A stretch of DNA of 64,000 nt from Paenibacillus sp. J5C2022 (GTDB taxonomy: Bacteria; Bacillota; Bacilli; Paenibacillales; Paenibacillaceae). A program made the translations under genes and the position numbers. The notes beneath the pieces are model-generated. The model ran no database searches and had not been told where the DNA came from. It worked only from the letters and a program-made list of their open reading frames with translations. Of the stretch, positions 44,535 through 53,507 are shown piece after piece (the first letter of the stretch is position 1; every line of letters begins with the position of its first letter). The stretch covers positions 62,001 through 126,000 of the forward strand of contig NZ_JAOQJC010000011.1 in NCBI RefSeq assembly GCF_025567625.1. The letters are read 5' to 3'.

Positions 44535-46346
44535 TCACATTCTCCATTCATATTCAATCGTTACCGTTACGCCCTGCGGCTCTCTGTTCGCAATATGCAG
44601 CGATGCGTTGTCGTCAGACAGCAGCTGAAGCCGCATCAGTACGTTGTACAAGCCGATAGAAGCCCGGGCGCCGCCGGCTGCGGCCTCATCCTCGTCCTGC
44701 CGCTCGTCGAGGCGTTCCGGCTGGTCATGCATCACCCGCTCCAGCTCCGCCTGAATCCGTCTCAGCCTGTCCAGCGGTATGGAGGCGCCGTTGTTCTCAA
44801 TCTCCAGTCTTAACCTGCCTTCGAATGACACGCTGCTTCGAATCGTCAGCACGCCGCCCTCAGGTCCGTTCGCTAAACCGTGTTTGAAATAGTTTTCCAC
44901 CAGCGGCTGAAGCGTCATTTTAGGTATGTTGGCCGACAGGCTGTCTTCCTCCAGCTCCCAGACGACCTGGAACTGGGAGTCGAAGCGCTCGCTCTGCAGC
45001 TCCAAGTACAAGCGGAGATGGTTCACTTCCTCCTGCAGCGTCACTACCGTCTCATCGCTGCGCATGTTGTAGCGCATCATATCCGCGAGCGACGAGAGCA
45101 GCGTATAGACGCGGGGGACGGAATGCTGCAACGCCACGGTACCGATAGACTGCAGCGTGTTGTACAGGAAGTGAGGGTCGATCTGGGCTTGCAGTGCTTG
45201 CAGCTGATTTGTCTTATTCGCCAACTCCAGCTTGTACTTACGCAGAATCAGATTGTTGATCGTATCCATCATGCCTCTGAACTGCCGGGACAGGAAGCCG
45301 ATCTCGTCCTGGCTGTCGATGTGGATATTCGTATCCAGACGTCCCGCTTGAATCTGATTCATGTAGCTGGCAAGCTGCTTGATCGGTCCCGTAATGCGGA
45401 TCGAGATGTACAGCGTGCCGATAATGACGGCGAGCAGGGCCAAGGCGGCGATGAAGGCGTTGATGGTGATCAGCTCGGTAGAGGTGCGGTACAATACGCT
45501 GTGCGGCACCTGCTTCACCAATGTCCAGTCGGCATATGACAAGCCCAGCTTCTCGTACACCCATATCGCATCGCTGTCATCGATTACGCCGGAATGTCCT
45601 TGCAGCGATTGCAGCCGGACATGCTTCTCGTCAATCTGCTGCCCCATAAGCGTGTCGTCTCCGGAGTAGATGACGATGCCGTTCTCATCCAGCAAATAAA
45701 GCGATTCGTCTGAAGCATCGAACAGCTGCCTGCCTATGTCGGCGATGCCATCCAGCCTTACGTCGATCGCAAGCATGCCAAGCAGCTCGGAGGACGGAAT
45801 TTTCGTAATGGGGCGGTAGAACGTGTAGACCGTCTCATCCATATTCTCGTTCAGGATGGGCGGGAAGCCGTACCGATGAACGGTGTGCGGCGGTTCAATG
45901 CCCGTCCTCTCAACCAGATAAGGCGCGATGGCTTCGTAGGGCTTGTCCCGATATTCTCTTCTCGACACGCTGTTCGTAATGAGTGTGGCGAGCCCGCTCT
46001 GGAACGACTGCAGGTAAATTTGATGAATATCCGAGATCGAATTTTGCAATCCTTGTATAGTGGCGTACAATTCCGCCACCGCTTGGAAGTCATCCAGCCC
46101 TTTGGATATATTCGTCACGAAATGCGGGTCGGAATAGACGATCATGCTGGCGTGGTTAATATTGTTCAAGTAGTTGACGAGATTCGTTTTCCCTTGAAAA
46201 ATTAGGCGGGTATTCTCGCTCATCGACTGTTCCTTGATCGATTCTCTCGTATGGAACAAGGTGATGAAGAGCGATAGGGTCAACGGAATGATCGTTACTA
46301 TAAGCATGAATTGAATAAGTCTCTTGCGTATGCTTATGCTTTGCAT
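44535..46346 (-). CDS. YesM-type sensor histidine kinase
   Basis: A 603-residue membrane kinase. Helix 1 at about residues 11-31, an extracellular sensor of the Cache type (about 32-290), helix 2 (about 295-318), HAMP, then the YesM-type His-kinase domain with phospho-acceptor H392 in QAQIDPHFLYNTLQSI and the ATP-binding N-box PLVENYFKHGL. A low-complexity Glu/Asp/Arg insert (RLDERQDEDEAAAGG) lies in the ATPase domain. Divergent from the importer it likely controls; the signal is probably an extracellular oligosaccharide. Confidence 0.94.
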   Translation of the reverse strand: MQSISIRKRLIQFMLIVTIIPLTLSLFITLFHTRESIKEQSMSENTRLIFQGKTNLVNYLNNINHASMIVYSDPHFVTNISKGLDDFQAVAELYATIQGLQNSISDIHQIYLQSFQSGLATLITNSVSRREYRDKPYEAIAPYLVERTGIEPPHTVHRYGFPPILNENMDETVYTFYRPITKIPSSELLGMLAIDVRLDGIADIGRQLFDASDESLYLLDENGIVIYSGDDTLMGQQIDEKHVRLQSLQGHSGVIDDSDAIWVYEKLGLSYADWTLVKQVPHSVLYRTSTELITINAFIAALALLAVIIGTLYISIRITGPIKQLASYMNQIQAGRLDTNIHIDSQDEIGFLSRQFRGMMDTINNLILRKYKLELANKTNQLQALQAQIDPHFLYNTLQSIGTVALQHSVPRVYTLLSSLADMMRYNMRSDETVVTLQEEVNHLRLYLELQSERFDSQFQVVWELEEDSLSANIPKMTLQPLVENYFKHGLANGPEGGVLTIRSSVSFEGRLRLEIENNGASIPLDRLRRIQAELERVMHDQPERLDERQDEDEAAAGGARASIGLYNVLMRLQLLSDDNASLHIANREPQGVTVTIEYEWRM

Positions 46347-46512
46347 AGGTCGTAACGTTTCCCTTCGTTAGTTAGTTCTTTCTTTCACTATCCGTTAGAT
46401 GGCCGCTGATCAATATCGTGTCCCTAACGGTTCACGATCGTCCGTTTTTATTGTACACGATCTCGGTATACTTAAATTATCAACAATGCAGTGTGCAAAG
46501 GGGAGTGTCAAC

Positions 46513-47394
46513 GTGAGATCCAACAAATTGTCTCAGTTCGGACAGCAAGCCGTATTCGTCGGACCTGCCGTCATTTTCTTCTCCCTGATCATTCTCATTC
46601 CGTTCATTCTGGGATTGTATTACTCCTTTACGAATTGGAACGGTGTATCGGGAGAAGTATCATGGGTAGGCTTCGACAACTACAAACAAATATTCACAGA
46701 CGACCCGCAATTCCGCGATTCATTCCTGTTCACGACCAAGTTTACCATTCTTGGCGTGCTGTTGACGAATGTGCTCGGCTTTATGCTGGCTTACTTTTTG
46801 ACGAAGCCGCTCAAAACGCGGAATGTGCTGCGGACAATCTTCTTTATGCCGAATGTTATCGGCGGCCTTTTGCTCGGTTTTATTTGGCAGTTCATTTTCG
46901 TAAGAGGCTTCTCCGCAATCGGCGAAGCGACGGGTATCGGATTTTTCAACCTCCCATGGCTCGGTACGGAAGCGACAGCGTTCTGGGGCATTACGCTGGT
47001 ATTCGTATGGCAGACGGCCGGTTATCTGATGGTGATCTACATCTCATCCTTGAATAATGTGCCCAAGGATATTCTGGAGGCCGCGGAAATTGACGGTGCG
47101 AGCAAGCTGCAAGTACTGCGTTCGGTCATTATTCCGCTCATTATGCCGGCGGCTACGATCTGCTTGTTCCTGGCTATCTCCTGGTCGTTCAAAATGTTCG
47201 ATCTGAACTTGTCGCTGACGAAGGGCGGACCGTTCGGCTCGACGGAATCGGTTGCCATGAACATCTACAACGAAGCGTTCGACAAGAACCGCTATGGGCT
47301 GGGAACAGCCAAGGCGATCATATTCTTCATCATCGTTGCGGTGATTACCAGCCTGCAGGTGAAGCTGACGAAGAGCAGGGAGGTTGAAGCCTGA
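46513..47394 (+). CDS. carbohydrate ABC transporter permease (MalF/UgpA type)
   Basis: A 293-residue inner-membrane permease with six helices and the coupling motif EAAEIDGASKLQVLRSVIIP. GTG 46513 is the start, with AAAGGGGAG 7 nt upstream; the frame runs open to 46399 without a ribosome site. It is first in the importer operon, divergent from the YesM/YesN genes, and overlaps the next gene by one base. Confidence 0.93.
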   Translation: MRSNKLSQFGQQAVFVGPAVIFFSLIILIPFILGLYYSFTNWNGVSGEVSWVGFDNYKQIFTDDPQFRDSFLFTTKFTILGVLLTNVLGFMLAYFLTKPLKTRNVLRTIFFMPNVIGGLLLGFIWQFIFVRGFSAIGEATGIGFFNLPWLGTEATAFWGITLVFVWQTAGYLMVIYISSLNNVPKDILEAAEIDGASKLQVLRSVIIPLIMPAATICLFLAISWSFKMFDLNLSLTKGGPFGSTESVAMNIYNEAFDKNRYGLGTAKAIIFFIIVAVITSLQVKLTKSREVEA

Positions 47395-48230
47395 TGGATG
47401 TCATTAAAAAGTACAAGACCGGAACCATCATAACAGAAATTGTCATGATTGTGGCAGGGTTAATCTTCCTGGTGCCGTTCTACTTCCTGCTCGTCAACTC
47501 TGTGAAATCGTTCGGCGACCTGCTTTCGAATACGGCCGGCTTGCCGGAATCGTTCCAATGGAGCAACTACTCCCGAGCGTTCGAGCTGACGAACTTCCCT
47601 TCGGCAATCTGGAACTCTACCGTCATTACCGTCGTGAGCAACGTGCTTATCGTCATGATCAGCTCCATGGCGGCTTACCGGATGGTTCGCAGCAATACGA
47701 AGTTCAATCGCATCCTGTTCGTGGTCTTCGTCTCTGCGATGGTTATTCCATTCCAGTCGATCATGATTCCGCTTGTGAAAGTGACGAGCACGCTTAATCT
47801 GATGAACAGCATTCCGGGACTTATTGTCGCTTATCTCGGCTTCGGCGTTCCGATGTCGGTCTTCCTGTTCCACGGCTTCGTCAAGTCGATTCCGCTCGAG
47901 ATTGAAGAAGCGGCTACGGTGGACGGAACGAACGCTTACGGCGTATTCTTCCGGGTAGTGCTTCCGCTTATGAAGCCGATGCTGGTCACCGTGTTCATCT
48001 TGAATATGCTCTGGATATGGAACGACTTCCTGCTGCCGTCCATTATGCTGCAATCGCCGGATCTGCGCACTATACCAATTGCGACGAGCGCATTCTTCGG
48101 CCAATATACGAAGCAATGGGACTTGGCGCTGCCATCTCTGGTGATGGGGATACTGCCGATCATTATCTTCTTCCTGTTCTTGCAGAAGTATATTATTGAG
48201 GGCATTACACAAGGCGCTGTGAAGGGATGA
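47394..48230 (+). CDS. carbohydrate ABC transporter permease (MalG/UgpE type)
   Basis: A 278-residue second permease, six helices, with the coupling loop EEAATVDGTNAYGVFFRVVLP. It begins in the stop codon of the first permease (TGATG). It forms the membrane pore with that protein and needs an ATPase encoded elsewhere, probably an MsmX-like shared subunit. Confidence 0.94.
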   Translation: MDVIKKYKTGTIITEIVMIVAGLIFLVPFYFLLVNSVKSFGDLLSNTAGLPESFQWSNYSRAFELTNFPSAIWNSTVITVVSNVLIVMISSMAAYRMVRSNTKFNRILFVVFVSAMVIPFQSIMIPLVKVTSTLNLMNSIPGLIVAYLGFGVPMSVFLFHGFVKSIPLEIEEAATVDGTNAYGVFFRVVLPLMKPMLVTVFILNMLWIWNDFLLPSIMLQSPDLRTIPIATSAFFGQYTKQWDLALPSLVMGILPIIIFFLFLQKYIIEGITQGAVKG

Positions 48231-48359
48231 CGGGAGGTCACTTCCGTCTACCTGATTGATCAATATTCTGCCTTCAACCGATGGGCTCATCCATCTACAA
48301 TGAAGGAGTACACAGCATTACAGCAACAGTCAGACTAGAAAAAGGGGAGGCATATTGAC

Positions 48360-49652
48360 ATGAAAAAATCTCTAAAAGTAACGGCGGCCATGCTGCTGAC
48401 ATCCTCGTTGCTGCTGTCGGCTTGCGGCAGTGGAAACAGTAAGGAAGGCAACGAAGCTGCCGGCAACGGCGGCAAAGGCGGCGAGACGAAAACAATCAGC
48501 ATCTTCCAATTGAAGGTTGAAATCGCCGAAGCGCTTAACGGTCTGAAAGCGGAATATGAGAAAGAGCATCCCGGCATTAAACTGGACATTCAAACAGTGG
48601 GCGGCGGCGCGGACTACGGCGCGGCTCTAAAGACGAAGTTCGCTTCCGGCGAAGAGCCGGATATCTTCATCAACGGCGGCCACAAGGAGCTGGAGACTTG
48701 GATCGACTCGTTGGAAGACTTGTCGAACGAGCCATGGGTAAGCGATCTTGTTGATGTGGCGAAGGAGCCTATGACGAAGGACGGCAAGCTGTACGGCATG
48801 CCGGCGAACCTGGAAGGCTACGGCTTCCTGTACAACAAGGACCTGTTCGAGAAAGCGGGCATTACGGAGACGCCGGACACGCTGGCTGAGCTTGAAGATG
48901 CGGCGAAGAAGCTTGAAGCTATCGGCGTTACACCGTTCTCGAACGGCTATCAGGAAGTATGGGTGCTGGGTCTGCACTTGCTGAATGTAGCATTCGCGAA
49001 TCAGGAAGACCCTGACGCATTTATTCAAGGTCTGAACGACGGATCGGCTACGATGGTTGGCAACCCTATATTTGAAGACTGGGTGAACCTGTTCGATCTG
49101 ACGCTGAAGTACGGCAACAAGAACCCGCTGACGACAGACTACAATACGCAAATGACGCTGTTCGCCAAGGGCGAAGCGGCAATGGCGCAGCAAGGCAACT
49201 GGACGCAGGTGCAAATCGACGGCATTACGCCTGGCATGAACGTCGGTATCCTGCCGATGCCGATCAACAACAACGAAGGTCAAGACAAGCTGATGATCGG
49301 CGTTCCGACGAACTGGGTTGTGAACAAGAACTCCCCTGTGAAGGAAGAAGCGAAGGATTTCCTGAACTGGCTCGTCACTTCCGAGACAGGCAAGCGTTAC
49401 ATTACGCAAGAGTTCAAATTCATCCCGGCTGTGAAGAGCATTGAAACAAAAGAAGAAGACCTTGGTCCGCTTGGCTCCGAAGTCGTGAAGTACAGCCAGG
49501 AAGACAAGGCGCTTAGCTGGAATTTCAACAAATTCCCGGACGGCGGAATGAATGAATTTGCAAGCCCGATGCAGGCTTACGTGGCCGGCAAAATCGATTC
49601 GAAACAACTGATCGAAGATTTGCAGAAAGCATGGGTAAGCTTGAATAAATAA
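48360..49652 (+). CDS. extracellular sugar-binding lipoprotein (ABC)
   Basis: A 430-residue family 1 solute-binding protein; signal peptide with lipobox LLSAC (Cys22), then a Gly/Lys linker. Family features are GLKAEYEKEHPGIKLDIQT and PDIFINGGHKELETW. AAGGGGAGG lies upstream. It delivers an oligosaccharide, by context an alpha-glucoside, to the permeases at 46513 and 47394. Confidence 0.93.
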   Translation: MKKSLKVTAAMLLTSSLLLSACGSGNSKEGNEAAGNGGKGGETKTISIFQLKVEIAEALNGLKAEYEKEHPGIKLDIQTVGGGADYGAALKTKFASGEEPDIFINGGHKELETWIDSLEDLSNEPWVSDLVDVAKEPMTKDGKLYGMPANLEGYGFLYNKDLFEKAGITETPDTLAELEDAAKKLEAIGVTPFSNGYQEVWVLGLHLLNVAFANQEDPDAFIQGLNDGSATMVGNPIFEDWVNLFDLTLKYGNKNPLTTDYNTQMTLFAKGEAAMAQQGNWTQVQIDGITPGMNVGILPMPINNNEGQDKLMIGVPTNWVVNKNSPVKEEAKDFLNWLVTSETGKRYITQEFKFIPAVKSIETKEEDLGPLGSEVVKYSQEDKALSWNFNKFPDGGMNEFASPMQAYVAGKIDSKQLIEDLQKAWVSLNK

Positions 49653-49729
49653 AGATTGAACAAGGAAGAGGCGGACACCGGAATAGCGGCGGCCCGCCTT
49701 TTCTATTCACAACAAGGAGGGAACAGCCG

Positions 49730-52222
49730 ATGGAAGGTAGCGCAGCGATTCATCCGGAGAAGATGGGGATGCGAGAAGAGGGGAAAGCGAGACAACAATT
49801 GGGGGCGGTCCGTTCGGTGGAGAGAGTGGGGAACGCTTATGTCATCCGGGGGGAGAAAGGCGGCATGGCGCTTGTTTTCCTGAGTGACGAGATCGTCCGC
49901 ATGAAGGTGCTGCACGGGAAAGAGGCGTTGGCGGCAGTCGTGGCGGGAGGGTTGGACCTGTCGACTACTCCCGGAGTGGTGCCGCAGGATCGGACGGGGG
50001 AGGCTGTCGTCGAAGAGACCGACGCAGCCATAGCGTTCGCTACGGATGCCATTAAGCTCGTGCTGGACAAGCGGGACTTCAGCTTCCGGATAGAAGATAA
50101 GAGCGGCAAGCAAGTAGTGGAGCAGAAGACGGTAAGCTGGAATGCGCGCGGCGAGCTGACTGCCATGTATGGCATGCCGTCAGATTCGCATTTCTACGGG
50201 CTGGGCGAGAAGACCGGCTTCCTGGACAAGCGAGGCGAGCGCTATACGAACTGGAATACCGATGTGTTCGCACCTCACGTGCCGGAGATTGAAGCGTTGT
50301 ACGAGTCGATTCCGTTAGTCATTCACATGCATAGCGGACTCAGCTGCGGACTGTTCCTGGACAATCCGGGCCGGACCGATGTCGATATGCGCTCGCATTC
50401 GACTGAAGCGGCGTTCTCTATGGGATGCTCTACAGGTTCATACGACTTGTACTATATCCACGGGCCGTCCTTGAAGGAGGTCGTCTCCCGCTACACGTCT
50501 CTGACGGGCCGTATGGAGCTGCCTCCCAAGTGGGCGCTCGGCTATCATCAGTCGCGCTACAGCTATATGAACCAGCAGGAAGTGCTGGAGCTGGCCCGTA
50601 TGTTCCGCGAGAAGGCTATTCCTTGCGACGTCATCTATCTGGACATTCATTATATGGATGAGTATCGCGTGTTCACCTTCGATCCCGTCCGCTTCCCCGA
50701 TCCGGAAGGTATGATGGCGGAGTTGAAGGCGATGGGCATCCGCATCGTGCCGATCGTCGATCCCGGCGTGAAGAAGGACCCCAAGTACCGGATCTACCGG
50801 GAAGGCGTGCAGGACAATCACTTTGTCCGCAGGCTGGAGGGGGATATCGCGCTTGGCGAAGTGTGGCCGGGCATCAGTGCATTCCCCGACTTCACGGAGG
50901 ACCGCACTGCCGAGTGGTGGGGCGAGCAGCATCGTTATTATACGGACCTCGGCATTGCCGGCATATGGAACGATATGAACGAGCCGGCACTGTTCAACGA
51001 GAGCAAGACGATGGATCTCGACGCCATGCACGGCAACAACGGCGATCCGAAGACGCATGAAGAGCTGCACAACCTGTACGGTATGCTGATGTCGAAGGCG
51101 ACGTACGAAGGTCTGGGCAAGCTGCTGGACGGCGAGCGCCCATTCGTGCTTACCCGCGCGGGTTATGCGGGCATCCAGCGTTATGCAGCGGTATGGACGG
51201 GAGACAACCGCAGCTTCTGGGAGCATATGGCGATGGCGATGCCGATGGTGCTGAATATGGGGCTGTCCGGTATCCCGTTCGCCGGACCCGACATCGGCGG
51301 CTTCGCGCATGACACCTCGGGCGAGCTGCTCGTCCGCTGGACGCAGATGGGTGCGTTCTTCCCGTATTGCCGCAATCACTCCAATCTGGGAACAGTGCGC
51401 CAGGAGCCGTGGTCGTTCGGCGGTGAGATCGAAGAGATCGTGCGTCAGTATATTGGTTTACGCTACCGCTTCATGCCGCATCTGTACAATCTGTTCCATG
51501 AGGCTGCGGCGACGGGCTTGCCGGTCATGAGACCGCTGCTGCTGGAGTATCCGAATGATCCGGAGGTAACGAACCTGTGCGACCAATTCCTTGTAGGCGA
51601 GCATTTGCTTATTGCTCCTGTCTATCGTCCCGGTACGAGTCATCGTGCCGTCTACTTGCCGGAGGGAACGTGGATTGACTTCTGGACGGGCGAGTCTCAT
51701 ATGGGGGGCCGCCATATTCTGGCGCATGCCCCGTTAGAGACGATGCCGATCTATGTAAAGGCTGGTGCAATCGTGCCGGAAGGTCCTCTGGAGCAATATG
51801 CGGGGGAAGCAGCGGGACAATCGGCCGGAATGCCGATAACCTTCCATGCGTATGGCGCATCGGTCGATGCCGGATTCGGGGCAGCGTATTCCCTGTATGA
51901 GGATGACGGCTCGACTTACGCTTATCGCGAAGGGGCGTATTCACGTCTGGACGTATCGGCTGCAGGCGACGGGAACGGAGTGGAAGTAAGCTGGACGTAT
52001 GGTGAGAAGGGCTGCGCTTATGCATCCGGTCGCGAGCAGCTTCGCTTCTCTTTCCGCCAGTCGGCCTTCGAGGCTGCCGGAGTGGAGGGGATGGAGAAGA
52101 TCAGCCCCGAGCAGATGGCGTCCGGCGCCGAGGGATGGCTGGTGAGTGAAGCGGCCGGAGAGCTGATCGTTCAGGTAGCGGATCGGAAGTCTGGTGGAAA
52201 TATCCGAATTACAGCAAGATAA
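49730..52222 (+). CDS. GH31 alpha-glucosidase
   Basis: An 830-residue family GH31 glycoside hydrolase, cytoplasmic (no signal peptide). The N-terminal beta-sandwich is followed by the barrel with the nucleophile Asp415 in IWNDMNEP and acid/base Asp492 in WTGDNRSFW. A C-terminal beta domain completes it. AAGGAGGG lies upstream. It is last in the importer operon, so it probably splits the imported alpha-glucoside to glucose, which a kinase such as the ROK protein at 3994 could phosphorylate. Confidence 0.94.
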   Translation: MEGSAAIHPEKMGMREEGKARQQLGAVRSVERVGNAYVIRGEKGGMALVFLSDEIVRMKVLHGKEALAAVVAGGLDLSTTPGVVPQDRTGEAVVEETDAAIAFATDAIKLVLDKRDFSFRIEDKSGKQVVEQKTVSWNARGELTAMYGMPSDSHFYGLGEKTGFLDKRGERYTNWNTDVFAPHVPEIEALYESIPLVIHMHSGLSCGLFLDNPGRTDVDMRSHSTEAAFSMGCSTGSYDLYYIHGPSLKEVVSRYTSLTGRMELPPKWALGYHQSRYSYMNQQEVLELARMFREKAIPCDVIYLDIHYMDEYRVFTFDPVRFPDPEGMMAELKAMGIRIVPIVDPGVKKDPKYRIYREGVQDNHFVRRLEGDIALGEVWPGISAFPDFTEDRTAEWWGEQHRYYTDLGIAGIWNDMNEPALFNESKTMDLDAMHGNNGDPKTHEELHNLYGMLMSKATYEGLGKLLDGERPFVLTRAGYAGIQRYAAVWTGDNRSFWEHMAMAMPMVLNMGLSGIPFAGPDIGGFAHDTSGELLVRWTQMGAFFPYCRNHSNLGTVRQEPWSFGGEIEEIVRQYIGLRYRFMPHLYNLFHEAAATGLPVMRPLLLEYPNDPEVTNLCDQFLVGEHLLIAPVYRPGTSHRAVYLPEGTWIDFWTGESHMGGRHILAHAPLETMPIYVKAGAIVPEGPLEQYAGEAAGQSAGMPITFHAYGASVDAGFGAAYSLYEDDGSTYAYREGAYSRLDVSAAGDGNGVEVSWTYGEKGCAYASGREQLRFSFRQSAFEAAGVEGMEKISPEQMASGAEGWLVSEAAGELIVQVADRKSGGNIRITAR

Positions 52223-52300
52223 TTGGAAAAAAATTTAAAATGTTATCGAAAAAATTGGAACGAATAACAGCTCTTTCGCGTAGAGAGAGTATGTGAATGT

Positions 52301-52366
52301 GCATCAGCCGGAAAATGTTTGGCCTGAGAAACCATTACTGTGCGCCCGGCTGGTGCGCTTTTTTTT
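52301..52366 (+). terminator. terminator of the sugar operon
   Basis: GCATCAGCCGG (52301-52311) pairs with CCGGCTGGTGC (52346-52356) and runs into eight T. Confidence 0.88.
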
Positions 52367-52470
52367 GTTTTGGGAAGCGGTTGCGGTTGGTTATGAAGCC
52401 ATGGTGGAGCTTGGAATATGTGCGTACACTTGGTGAGCGTGAAGCTGCAGCCGCTTGAATGCTGTGCGGC

Positions 52471-52710
52471 TGGTTTTGAGGCTCGGTAGTGTATGTGGCA
52501 TGCACAAAAGCGGCGGATTGTTGGTTTTGAGGCCTGTTAGTGTATGTGGCATGCACAAAAGCGGCGGATTGTTGGTTTTGAGGCCTGTTAGTGTATGTGG
52601 CATGCACAAAAGCGGCGGATTGTTGGTTTTGAGGCTCGATAGTGTATGTGGCATGCACAAAAGCGGCGGATTGTTGGTTTTGAGGCTCGGTAGTGTATGC
52701 CACATACTGC
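52471..52710. repeat. 51-bp tandem repeat array C (5 copies)
   Basis: Five cores starting GTATG at 52491, 52542, 52593, 52644 and 52695, exactly 51 bp apart. The core GTGTATGTGGCATGCAC has 7-nt dyad arms around TGG. Linkers AAAAGCGGCGGATTGTTGG and TTTTGAGGC are nearly invariant. The fifth core reads GTATGCCACATAC, the reverse complement of the array A core. No gene is supported between the GH31 stop and 52895 otherwise. Confidence 0.94.
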
Positions 52711-52815
52711 ATATACTCGAATAAAATAGTAGTAGCTCCTTTTACGCCAGTAGAGCATGAATCCTCGGTTAAAGCGCAGTATCAAAACATCGACTTCGAC
52801 TGGGTAAGAGGGTGC

Positions 52816-52844
52816 TTGAGGTAGAGGAGCAAGTGAAGTATACT
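52816..52844 (+). promoter_or_regulatory. sigma-A-type promoter of the A-type carrier gene
   Basis: TTGAGG (52816-52821) and TATACT (52839-52844), with 17 bp between. It lies 50 nt before the start of the Fe-S carrier gene. Confidence 0.75.
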
Positions 52845-52894
52845 GTAATTAAGTAAGTGAACTGATGTTTACAGTATGATTGGAGGGATCGAGC

Positions 52895-53251
52895 ATGATC
52901 ACAATTAGTGAACAAGCTTCCGAGAAGATAAAGGAAATGCTGGAGCAAGAGGCGTCACCTGATTTGTTCCTGCGAGTAGGTGTGAAAGAAGGCGGATGCA
53001 CCGGCTTTTCTTATAGCATGGGATTCGACGACGAGAATCAGGATGGAGACGAAACCATTGAAGCCGGCGGGCTAAAGGTAGTTGTCGATGCAGAAAGCAA
53101 AAAATATCTTTATGGCTTGATCATCGATTGGAAGGAATCTGCCATGGGCGGCGGTTTCACGATTGACAATCCCAACGCTACAGTAACTTGCGGTTGCGGA
53201 TCATCGTTCCGTACAGCAGCAGCGGCGGGCAAGCCGGATAGTGACTGCTAA
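52895..53251 (+). CDS. yutM: A-type Fe-S cluster carrier (IscA/ErpA/YutM-like)
   Basis: A 118-residue HesB/IscA-family protein that passes Fe-S clusters to target enzymes. The three Cys are in GGCTGFSY and the C-terminal TCGCGSSF. ATG 52895 has TGGAGGG 7 nt upstream. In B. subtilis yutM is close to yuzB-yutJ-yutI; here the sugar operon and mqnE lie between. The phage integrase starts 256 bp downstream, so this is the last host gene before the prophage. Confidence 0.94.
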   Translation: MITISEQASEKIKEMLEQEASPDLFLRVGVKEGGCTGFSYSMGFDDENQDGDETIEAGGLKVVVDAESKKYLYGLIIDWKESAMGGGFTIDNPNATVTCGCGSSFRTAAAAGKPDSDC

Positions 53252-53507
53252 CGTAATTGCCGTAACCGTGCGGGATTTCGGAGTTTGCATACGTCGCCAT
53301 TTCCGTTGATTTAGCCGGACGCTTGGCGTAGGCGTGAACGGAGGGAATGACGGTTAGGATTGTTAATTACACGCGAAATTTGCGCGTACACAGCTCCGAA
53401 ATTGTACGTTAACAATCCCGAAAAGGGCGATTAAGGGTTGTTAATTGCGGGACTGCGGCCTCTCTAACGGTATCTACACGTACCATACCGTTGGGGAGGT
53501 TTTTTAC
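53252..53507 (+). other. candidate prophage left end and integrase control region
   Basis: No gene. GGATTGTTAATTAC (53357-53370) and GGTTGTTAATTGC (53436-53448) are direct repeats, with an inverted copy GTTAACAATCC at 53408-53418; such sites could be integrase arm sites. AACGGTAT (53466-53473) and ATACCGTT (53485-53492) form a dyad 1 nt before the integrase ribosome site. The attachment core cannot be set because the right end is outside the window. Confidence 0.5.

Noticed and set aside
46451..46478. Promoter TTGTAC and TATACT or TAAATT before the sugar importer
   Set aside because: TATACT is only 10 bp away; TTGTAC with TAAATT at 16 bp is possible but too weak to list.
52335..52724. ORFs of 89-125 aa across the array at 52.5 kb
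   Set aside because: Same artefact of a 51-bp period; open in several frames on both strands.
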